Assembly: GCF_052324685.1 (NCBI RefSeq)
Contig: NC_135220.1
Location: 11,606,300 to 11,670,299 of the forward strand
Source of the DNA: Brachyhypopomus gauderio
Taxonomy: Eukaryota; Chordata; Actinopteri; Gymnotiformes; Hypopomidae
DNA: 64,000 bases
Direction of reading: 5' to 3'
In this document: in pieces, positions 48,923 through 60,000 of the stretch
Layout: each line of letters starts with the position of its first letter
Numbering within the stretch: the stretch's first letter is position 1
The notes under the pieces: model-generated
What the model saw: the letters and a program-made list of their open reading frames with translations, nothing else
Database searches by the model: none
Told to the model about the DNA's origin: nothing
Program-made: the position numbers and the translations under genes

Positions 48923-50280
48923 GTTGGAGAGACAGTATCAATCTTCAAATTGCTTTAAAATGTAAATAAAAGTCGCCGTTTGAAAGCCGTCAACCCCGGA
49001 GCACGCACAGTGCTCACTCGCACTGCTTAGTGTCGAGGGGTCGTTCCTAAAAGAAAATAAATGATTTAATTGTGTGATTAAACGATTAATGATAAAACTG
49101 GAAAATTAAAAATTATTTTATAATGCACTGGGATGAAAAAAGCCCGATAAAGTTATAACAGTCACTATACACTGGTTTAAAGGTAGCGTTGTGAACACAC
49201 AGCCCTAACGCTGTCCTATTGACACCGTTGAGTGTCCCGTTATAAAGCACTAAGGTTAGGGACCATCGGGACGGGCAGCTCCGCCAGCCAATCAGGTGAA
49301 GGGCACCTTAACCCCGCCCAGCCAAGACCAACATCTGTACACCTTTAGCACTGCATATGTAATCAAACGTGAAATTATGTACAAAAAGTAAAACTTTTGA
49401 AGTTCATATAACATCATAAAAATATAATAGAATAATACTACAAGCTGTGCAATCGTTTTGATTTAAATAAAGCTGTACGCAATATTTGATTTGCTGCTTG
49501 TCATCCTGCTTGTCCCATCTCACGTGGCTCAGTAACAAGTAACATGTCCAGGGTGAAAAATGACAAATTCATGTGTAAATGGCAGGACAGCACCATGAGG
49601 ACTGATTGCAACAAATCATAACTTTCAGTAAACATTTTGTGTGACTTATTGTCTATCAGATACTGAAAGCTACAGGCAAATTTGACTCTTGCCAATTTTT
49701 TATATCGGTCCATAGTTCTAGGGAGTCACAGCCAACATAGATGAGGAAACAGAGGCAGTCTAGACTAGGCATTGCTCAAATTGTGTGATTTGTACAGTAT
49801 CTGGAATTACGTCAAAGGTCCAGCTGGCATGAAATAGTGTGACTGATTAATCCTTGACCTCAATAAACCATCATTTACAGGCTAAAATTAGCTATTGATC
49901 AACCTTTTACCTTTTTAAGTTTAAAAGTTGTTTTAAGTTTTAATAGCACACTCTAACAAGATATAAAGTATAAAGTCATCTAAAATATCCATTAAAGTGA
50001 AGTGTTGCGATCAGGATGATGTCCAACAGTCTCTGAAGAGAATGGGCAGCTTTTGTAGAAAGCCGTGCTTGGATGAAAGGGTTCTGCAGTGCCCAAGAGG
50101 AGATCTGGCTCTGTGGATCTGTTGAGTGTCAGGTTTGTTGGCTCTATGTTGGTGTCCACACATTTAATGAGACTATTGTAATGACTGTCGTATTTTGTTT
50201 TCACCTTAATATTGTGTGTAGGAGCTGTATATTGCTAGGAGTGGACTGCACAAAAAACAGCAGAAAGGGTGTAAGGGAGG
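48923..50280. other. dgat2 upstream region and intergenic DNA
   Basis: The first 400 bp hold the likely dgat2 promoter, with a GC-box-like CCCCGCCC near 49313. No coding exon was recognised. Confidence 0.5.
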
Positions 50281-50289
50281 ACATGCAGG

Positions 50290-50496
50290 AGCAGGACACT
50301 GTGCTACAGGACACTGTGTTACAGGACACTTTGTTACAGAACACTGCTTCAGGACACTGTTACAGGACACTGTGCTACAGGACACTGTGTTATAGAACAC
50401 TCGGTGTTACAGGACACTCTGTTACAGGACACTCCGTGTTACAGGACACTGTTACAGGACACTCTGTGTTACAGGACGCTCTGTGTTACAGGATGC
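50290..50496. repeat. 15-16-bp repeat, about 13 copies
   Basis: The unit is GTTACAGGACACTGT with small changes. Confidence 0.9.
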
Positions 50497-51082
50497 CAGC
50501 TCTACTCTTCACTCCATTCACTGGTCTCTCCACATCAGATCAGAAGATCTGGGAGGACGCTGAGACTGGACTTCACTCCCTCCTCCTTCCCCACTGGGCT
50601 TCCTGCAGAAGAACCTGCGATTTGGGAGGAGACGATCTTGCTAATGACCAGTTTTCTCTAGACTTGAAAAACCAATCTACAACCCATTTGATGATTTGAA
50701 AGATTTCATTTATCCATTACTGTTTAAATTAATCTGTGAACACATACACACTAGTTTTTATATAATGTAATGTTCCAGTCCTGGTTTACTGTACATGTCT
50801 ATAACCAGAGAAATAAGAGGCTAATGGATGGAAAGTGAGACTCTAATGGGATAAATAAGAGGACACAGAGGTTTTTGTCCTCACTCCAAGAGTGATTATC
50901 TTAATGGGCTCAAAGTACACACCACGAAGAGCACCCCCCCACACACACACACAGATGCACACACAATCTCTACCATGACCCGAGCATGCAGATTTCTCTT
51001 ATATAACATCCAGAGAATCAGTTGTTGTCAAGTTGTCAAGTCCTTCATCATCTCGAGAGACGGCTACTGGGCAGGTGTCCCT

Positions 51083-51300
51083 ACACACACACCACTACAC
51101 ACACCACTATACACACACACCACTACACACACCACTACACCCAACACTACACACACCACTAAACACACCACTACACACACCACACACACACCACTACACA
51201 CACCACACACACCACTACACACACACACCACTACACACACCATTACACACACCACACACATCACTATACACACCACACACACACCACACACACACCACTA
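51083..51300. repeat. CACTACACACAC-type repeat
   Basis: 10-12-bp units of ACACCACTAC with CA insertions. Confidence 0.9.
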
Positions 51301-52616
51301 CAACCTGGCTGGTTCAGGACACAGCTGCAGGTCCCCGTTCCACCTTCACATATTCACACACTCCACTGCTGCCTTCCTCTACTGTGCCTGTAGTCACATC
51401 TTCAGCTGAGACCCTGATGCTTGCCTACAAAGCCCATAATGCACTTGCCTCTGTCCTGTACTAGCACCAAGATGGTGGACTGCATCTCTTGCAGCCTTCA
51501 GACATGTAGCCTATATAAATTCCACCATTTCAAGAAGCACGTGACTCACCCCTGGTTACTACAGACTTCAGATTTGCTCTCCCTTCAATAATATTGAAGC
51601 ATTCAATAATAATAATGTTCAATAATAATGTGTAATCAAGAAAAGATTAAACAAATTGTGATGCCTACTGGTTGGATTCCTGCTCCTTTAATAAGTTTTA
51701 GCCACAGTGTGATGTGGAATCATACATCAAACAGCAAATACTATATTAACATCTTGAGCTTGTGGTTACTCTACAAACGCATGGTCTCCCAAACACCCAT
51801 CTCTACCAAACACCCATCTGTCTCCCAAACACCCATCTCAAACACCTGTCCTGTGTACCCTGTAACCACACCCCTAATACCACGCCCTGTACACATCCCA
51901 TGTGTTACCCTGACTACCTGCAGACTCTCACTACGTAGCAGTGTGGCACTGTACACAATCTCTCTTTCATCTATTGGCTCCCATTTGCGGTGTCTGATCC
52001 AAGAGGTCAGTTGGTTCATGTTGCGTCTGGTCAGTGCTCTGTCCCCAGGCCACACCGAGGCGTCCTGCATGGGCGGACATGCTCCTCCTCGTCATCTGGT
52101 AGCAGTGAATTCACGAGTTTCTCTGTTCGTAACTCACCTCAGAGGACAGAGAGAAGCGGAAGAAGCTCCCTGGGGATCAAAGTGGCCCCAGAATGTGGTT
52201 GCTGTGTTATTGGCTTTGGGTCTTACTAGTCAGTTGCAAGATATTATTTCAACACAATTGACCGATGCACCATGTGATGAAACACCCAGAAATCTTTGCA
52301 CAAGACATCTAGACTTGCCCTCACAACAGCCAATTTCACCCGCACTAACGTGAAGTGCACATCACCGCACCAATAACACATGGACACTTGCAGCTCTGTA
52401 GGAATGCAACTGGACTCACATAGACTCACACAGGAGTGGATTAGCCCAAAGCACATATTTATTCTGCAGAGAGAGCATGCGTGTGTTACAGAAAAGATCC
52501 ACGCGGAATATGAAATGTAGTTCATGTTTCACACTGTCTGATGTGTGAATGCAATAGATGTACGTTTGAGTTCTAAAAGAGAAGAAGTCACAGCCACAAA
52601 ATCAGTTACAACAGGT

Positions 52617-52622
52617 TTTATT
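52617..52622 (-). promoter_or_regulatory. Candidate mogat2 polyadenylation signal (AATAAA)
   Basis: The minus strand reads AATAAA about 1.1 kb past the mogat2 stop, beyond the 38-bp minisatellite and the CT/CA run. Another AATAAA lies at 52458-52463. I saw no canonical signal inside the array. If either is used, the 3' UTR would be mostly tandem repeat. Confidence 0.3.
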
Positions 52623-52678
52623 TTTAAATTCATTTTACAGGCTGGTGTATATTTCCTATGGCAGCCCCTTTATATCTA

Positions 52679-52681
<3 letters not shown>

Positions 52682-52768
<87 letters not shown>
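52682..52768. repeat. CT run joined to CA run
   Basis: CT run to about 52724 passing straight into a CA run to about 52768. Confidence 0.95.
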
Positions 52769-52771
<3 letters not shown>

Positions 52772-52850
52772 AACATATTGAGCACCTGTGGGCCCTGCTC
52801 ACAGACAGATTGAATGTCGGACCACAGGGGAGCTGTTCATAGGAATATCA

Positions 52851-53775
52851 GGTGTGTGTGTTCAGGTCTGTTGTTCATAAGAAGATCAGGTGTGTGTGTT
52901 CAGGTCAGTTGTTCATAGGAAGATCAGGTGTGTGTGTTCAGTTCTGTTGTTCATAGGAAGATCAGGTGTGTGTGTTCAGTTCTGTTGTTCATAAGAAGAT
53001 CAGGTGTGTGTGTTCAGGTTTGTTGTTCATAGGAAGATCAGGTGTGTGTGTTCAGTTCTGTTGTTCATAAGAAGATCAGGTGTGTGTGTTCAGGTCGGTT
53101 GTTCATAAGAAGATCAGGTGTGTGTGTTCAGGTCCGTTGTTCATAGGAAGATCAAGTGTGTGTTCAGGTTCCTTGTTCATAAGAAGATCAGGTGTGTGTG
53201 TTCAGGTCTGTTGTTCATAGGAATATCAGGTGTGTGTGTTCAGGTTCGTTGTTCATAAGAAGATCAGGTGTGTGTGTTCAGGTCGGTTGTTCATAAGAAG
53301 ATCAGGTGTGTGTGTTCAGGTCAGTTGTTCATAAGAAGATCAGGTGTGTGTGTTCAGGTCTGTTGTTCATAAGAAGATCAGGTGTGTGTGTTCAGGTCGG
53401 GTGTTCATAAGAAGATCAGATGTGTGTGTTCAGGTCGGTTGTTCACAAGAAGATCAGGTGTGTGTGTTCAGGTCTGTTGTTCATAAGAAGATCAGGTGTG
53501 TGTGTTCAGGTCTGTTGTTCATAAGAAGACCAGGTGTGTGTGTTCAGGTCTGTTGTTCATAAGAAGATCAGCTGTGTGTGTTCAGGTCTGTTGTTCATAA
53601 GAACATCAGGTGTGTGTGTTCAGGTCTGTTGTTCGTAAGAAGACCAGGTGTGTGTGTTCAGGTCGGTTGTTCATAAGAAGATCAGGTGTGTGTGTGCAGG
53701 TCGGTTGTTCATAAGAAGATCAGGTGTGTATGTTCAGGTCGGTTGTTCATAAGAAGATCAGCTGTGTGTCTTCAG
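52851..53775. repeat. 38-bp minisatellite overlapping the mogat2 stop codon, about 24 copies
   Basis: The plus-strand unit is TTGTTCATAAGAAGATCAGG, then TGTGTGTGTTCAGGTCGG. The edge copy at 53743-53775 contains the last mogat2 codons and stop, read on the minus strand as CTGATCTTCTTATGA. Every copy therefore carries a relic of the coding end. Confidence 0.95.
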
Positions 53776-53901
53776 CTATGCCACATTTGCCTTTGTGCTC
53801 CTCAAACAGCTGTGTGAGCTCCTCCATGTACAGCTGGTGAACATCATCCAGTTCCTCTGCTGATGGCGTCTTGTTTCTCTTCACCTTGATTGGTTTACCC
53901 A
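53747..53901 (-). CDS. mogat2: mogat2 exon 6 with stop codon inside a minisatellite
   Basis: 155 nt: [18 protein letters not shown], then [17 protein letters not shown] and a C-terminus EDTQLIFL before TGA. The tail resembles human ADQHLEFC. The last four codons, the stop and the following bases are the edge copy of the 38-bp repeat that continues to 52851. Confidence 0.92.
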
Positions 53902-56900
53902 CTGCAGACGACAGACACGCAATTCACTGATGAAGATGATCACTCAGTGTAGGGCTGTTATTGGGTATTGACTGGGTTCTATTGAGCCACACTAGTTAAT
54001 CTATATATCATTGGTGTCTCCTATCAAATTTAATGTAATCTTCACATTTGAATGACGTTCCTCTACCAGTACCTCTTTGGGCAGGTCTTTGCCCAGTTGT
54101 TACAGCCACACTGCAGTTCTACGATAAATAAATCCTGATCTCGAGGAGTCAGAACCACCATACCTCACCTGTCTGTTTCTGAAAGCTCTTTGTTATTTTT
54201 CATGACTCATTTATAGACACGTGAATTGCAATTCACCAGCATGACCAAACACCCCCCTCCCCCCGGCTGCTTTGAAGGGTGTAGTAACACCTCTGTAGTA
54301 ACACCACTTACCGACAGTGGTGATGGGCTTCCTGTATGGCATGAGACCGAAGCTGTACTGGAATATCCCTCGGGCATGGAAGAGTGGCAGAGAAATACCC
54401 ATGATGCTCTGCAGGTGGTCCTGGATCCAGCGTAGCCATGTTCCCCGGGGGTTGGGGACTTGGTCAAACACCTCATTTTCTCCGAAAGAATAAACGGGGA
54501 CGAGGTCGGCACTAAAGGGTGGTGACGAGGTAGTGGGGTTGACTAAGCGAGTGTGACCTCAGTTTAGCTAGACTGACACTCAACTGGTCCATATCACATC
54601 CATCTCAATCCGTCTAGATGTATGTACTCTTCTCTATGGAACATCACTCACAGCAACACTAATTATCTAAAGGATGAAAAGCACTTCTCTCCTTACCCAT
54701 ACTCCATTGCTAGCTTAACGAAGCCCTTTTTATTGGCCAGCTGCACCGTGTGGGCACCTGGATGGGCGTCCAGTGCCTCGAGAGCTCCGCCCACTGCGAT
54801 TACCACAGCGTTCCCACCCCCTTCCCTACTGAGCAGATAGCTAGCACTGTTCTTGTCAGAAGGAACAAGTCCTGCAACGAGATACACACACACACACACA
54901 TGTGTACACAGATACACACACACACACATGTGTACACAGATACACATACACACACATGTGTACACAGATACATACACACGTGTACACAGATACACTTACA
55001 CACATGTGTACACAGATACATACACACACATGTGTACACAGATACACTTACACACATGGTAACTTGGTGCAGAGACGCACTGACCTGCACACATGATGTA
55101 GTCTCTGAAGAAGGGCGCCCGGAACCACAGGGGCAACATGAGCAGGTAGGGCTCCAGGCCGGGGAAGAGCTGGCTGAAGCCTGTGGCCTGCGTGCAGAAG
55201 TTGGCGAAGGCTCCAACCACCAGGACCCCATGGGGGTGAAAGCCCAGGATGTAGTTCTGCTTGGGGTCCAGATCCGCCGTCTTCACCAGCTACAACGACA
55301 CACGTGGTGGTTACAATACTGCAGTGTTACAATACTGTGGTGTTACAATGCTCCAGCTCCAGTGTTACAATACTGTGGTGTTACAATACTGTGGTGTTAC
55401 AATGCTCCAGTGTTACAATATTGTGGTGTTTCAATCCACTTGTGTCACAATACTGTGGTGTTACAATCCACTGGTGTTACAATACTGTGGTGTTACAGAG
55501 GCCTGCACATGAATACATGGCTCAGGACAATAAACATTTAATGAGAATTTACCATACTTTATAAAATACAGCAGTAAATCAGTTGGCTCTGTTTTGTCAG
55601 GTTTGCCAGCAGGGGTTTCAAGAACTTCTCCAACATTTTGCTGTACTTTAACAGTACTCAGACTAATCTAGTGACTTATATAATATCTCTCCCTTTCTTT
55701 CTGCAGGCCAGCTGCTTCTGGGTATCTCTCTGTTGTTGAGAGCCTCTCTCTCACCCCAACACACGGCTCCCAGAGCCTCTCTCTCACCCAACACAAGGCT
55801 CCCAGAGCCTCTCTCTTACCCAACACACTCATATTTAGTTCCTCCAACTGCATCATTCTCAGAGAAAACTGATTTAATTTAAGCAAACTACTAACACTAT
55901 CAAAGCCCTAATGACCAAAGCCCTAATGATCAACAACTGAAGAAGAAGAAAAAAACGCTCTTAAAAACAATCACACTAAGCAATGATTTACTTGCCCTGA
56001 TTGGTGGCGAAGATTGTTTAAGCACCTTTGACACCGAGAGCCTGAACAGAAGGCAGAATGCATGTTCAACAACATTAAAGGTCTTTATAGCCCCAAAGTC
56101 ATTCTGCTGGAGAGATATCAGCAGCGCAGATAAGGACAGCACAGCAGACTGAGTGATTATCTCCTCACTCAGAAACCCAGTGAAAGCAGCCCAGCCTTGA
56201 TCAAAGAGTCCTGAACTCCAGAGGGTCAGAAAAACAACTGATCAGGTCTCCCTGTAAAGTGGGGAACTTTTTTAAAATGCCAATACTGACATAAATAAAC
56301 AAATATAACAACCAAAGATTTTTGCAATTTTTCCACTTTGAGTAGAAGAGCTGTTTGTGACTAGGCTCTTGTGAATTTGAGTTTTGAAACTGGCTTGCTG
56401 AAGGACTTTTTAAGGGACTTAATGACAGATTCACAACCAACTACAGTGATCAGTTAATAACCAACTCCAGTGATGAGTTCATAACCAACCACAGCCATCA
56501 GTTCGTATACCAACCGTGGTGATCTCAGTTCAAAACCATCTGCAGTGATCAGTTCAAAATCTCAATTCTCACTGTTGATTCTCACTGTGATAACTGAACC
56601 AAGACGTGTGTTACAGTCTAATAGCATCAAACAGATAGTAGTGAATCGTATCATTCCTTTTGTCTTTCAATCATTAGAAGTTCAATTTTTCCTGACACTC
56701 TGAAGAGAGAGCGGTATTATCTGAGCGTTATCAGTTCCCTCCGTCAGCCAGTTCAGACTTCACTCTTAAACCTCCTCCCACTGACTAACTGCAGACGTGA
56801 CCGCCTATTGGCCACTAGATGGCGATAGTGCGTGGCTCAAGCGCCTCTATCTCACACGCCCTGCAATTGACTAAATCTCGGCGGGATTTTTTTTATATAA

Positions 56901-57020
56901 ATTGGGGGTGGGGACGGGGTGTGAGTGTAATGAAGAGGTAGATATGTGTGCTGGTTGTCTGAATATTTGTATCATTTTTGTTGTAGGTTTGTAGTTATTT
57001 GCATGGTGATGGTGATGGTT

Positions 57021-57079
<59 letters not shown>

Positions 57080-60000
57080 GCCTACAGTGTTATTTATCTC
57101 TGCCTGTCTCAGTATGTAAAAACCATCGATCTATAAGGGTATTTCACATCATACTGTAACATTTGTATAATGAGCATATGGAAGAAAGGAAAAAATAAAA
57201 ACCCAGGAATGAGTGTCCATGTTAAATGAGCTGTAGAGTCTGTGGCCTGGTGGGCGTGGCCTCTGACCTTGATAGGGAAGTAATCTCTCATGTAGTTCCA
57301 TAAGGCGAGTCGACACAGAAAGGGAGACTTCCTCCCTCCGCGAGATGGCGTGTCCCAGTCAACGAACCACCAGGTGGCGTACAACACACTGACGAGCCAG
57401 AACCGCGTGAACAGCAGGTAGACGAACAACACGACACAGCAGGGGGCTGTAGAGAGTTAACAACATACACAAGACACACACACACCCATGAGCATATGCA
57501 CTCAAATTCACACATCCATAAATACATACAAACACAAGTACACAACACACACACATACTGACATATTACATATAGACATATTACATGCAAACAAAACCAA
57601 CCATTATCACACACAGGCACAGCTGACTAAGTATTCCAGGAGCATCAAAGCAGATATAATGTATAAGTCAAGGCAGGTGGTGTATAAATCAAGGCAGGTG
57701 GTGTATAAACCAAGGCAGGTGGTGTATAAATCAAGGTGTGCTTACACATAAAGCATGCTGGTCTAGAGAGCTATACCTCATCTACGGTGTTCGTCAGCAC
57801 CAGAGGACTGTGATTGGCTGTGTGCTGTATTGCTCTGCCAGATGTGACCTTATTCAGTCCAAAACTGAACTACCAATGCTAGATTACATGCACGTTACAG
57901 ACGGACCTGCCATGACCACAGTGTGCCACCAACACTAATATGCACCCAAAAGCAATTAAATTACCTCCCTTAAAACAGCTGTTATTTTACCGTGTACTGA
58001 TTTGTGTGTTCTGGAAGCTGTAACTGGTGATGTGGTGAACGAGCCTGAATTTCTCTCACATCAGCACAGCCATGCGAGTCCCTGTGGAGACTACAAGAAC
58101 TGCTGAACACACACCAGTGACGCTGAGCACACACACCAGTGCATCCAGGCAGGTGATCAATAACAGGCTCGTAGTGCACTGAGCAGGGGCCAGATGTTTG
58201 AGGGGAGGGCAGATGTTTGAGGGGGGGCAGATGTTTGAGGGGGGTGTGAATGTCAAAAACCCCCAGCTTAGGCCTCCAAGCCTCAACACATCCATCCCCT
58301 CTGCACATGCATCCTGGAGCTACTCAACCCTGGAACTACTCGACCCCGGAACTACTCAACCCTGGAACTACTCGACCCCGGAACTACTCGACCCCGGAAC
58401 TACTCGACCCCGGAACTACTCGACCCTGGAACTACTCGACCCTGGAAATATTCAACCCCTGTAGGTGCTTTTAGTATTTTGCAACTGCTTACACACTAAA
58501 ATAAAAATAACACACACTGATACCTGACACTAAAGGAGAAAAACCTCAGCCCAGATCTGCAATCTCAGCCTCTCACTGTTTTTACAAAACATTAAACAGA
58601 ATTCTCTACATTAAACACAATTTTCTACGTTAAACACAGAAATCTAACATGATTTCAAGGCACTGCCTTTCAAAATACCACACCTGTCAACCACCTGATC
58701 AAACACAGATGTCAACTATACTGACATTTAGGTTATTAACTGATAAGGTACCAATCAAGTGTCCATACTTTCCATACTAACATCACACTCAGACTGTCCA
58801 TACTGTTCATACTAACACCATACTCATATAGTCCATACTGTTCATACTAACATCAGTACAGTGGAGCCTAAAGACACTTCAGTGTTGTGTTCTACCCAGT
58901 CACTGCTGTCCAGTATACAGATGCCTAATAGATCGAGCATTTTATATTATTTTTAATTGATCTCCATAGCAGTGGGAGGCTGATAACATTAGAGAGTAAG
59001 GGGCCACACATCCTCAAAGGAGACAGATAACTGTGACGGGCAGGGTGAGCAACTCAAAAAGGAAGCGATCACGCCAAGTCTCAGGGAAAGAGGATGGTTT
59101 AATAGAAAGTGTGCAAACCAAAAACCCGTGCATTGTTCCAAATGAAGGAAATAATAACCAGCAGTCAACTGGTACAAAGACAAGACGTATATAGACGAAC
59201 AAACGACCCTCAGGTGAGACGGATCACGGGTCCCGCCCACCTGAGGAACGAACATCACGTGACCAAAAACAGGACCGCTGCCGCTGTAACCGGGGGCGAC
59301 CGGTAGGGGGCCCCCCCACAACGTGACAGACCCCCCCACCAAAGCCGCACTCCCCTCCGGATGTGCGGCTTACAGCGGCAGCACACAAAACACAACAAAG
59401 GGGCGGGAGGGCGGGGACAAGACAGGGACCCGTTCCCTGCCGTCCTGAGCTGAAACACAAAACACATAAGCTCCTCGTCACAGGACGCAGACAAGGCAGG
59501 GACCCGTTCCCTGCAGTCCTGGAGCTGAAACATAAAAACACATAAGTTAGCTCGCCTCCTGGGCGGGACCCTGGACCGACCGGGCCGTCAACAAGACGAT
59601 AACCACGCCCCGGTCGGTCACAGGGCCCTCGCGCCCTAACCGGCCTTAGGCCGCTTAAGCCCCACCGCTGTGTGCGGACCGGGAGCACATGGCCCAACAC
59701 ACGTCACAGGTGTGGATGTGTGCAGGCCGCCACACTGGGGTGCGGCCACGGCTTCCACAAACACCTCCCGAACCTACCTCCTTGCTCGGAGCTGACCCCT
59801 GCCCTTTTCGCTAGGGGTCACCCCAGACTCCTGGGGAGTGAACCCCTCCCGGGGCCCCTCATCTCAAGGTGGACTCCTCCACCCAACCCAGGAGCGCCAG
59901 AGACCAGGGCCCTGGCAATCCGCATCAGGGACACGCTGGTCACCCCGAGCTTGAAGGGGATGGTCTCCGCCTGGAGACCCCACTAGGTCCGGGAGTGCCG

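Larger units (their letters stand above)
50497..52681. other. Intergenic DNA between mogat2 and dgat2
   Basis: It holds a CAC-rich repeat (51083-51300) and otherwise unique DNA. A 241-codon plus frame (51628-52353) has no recognisable domain and is not called. Confidence 0.55.

Noticed and set aside
51628..52353. Plus-strand 241-codon frame between mogat2 and dgat2
   Set aside because: No similarity to a known protein, no clear promoter or splice context. It may be chance in unique intergenic DNA.
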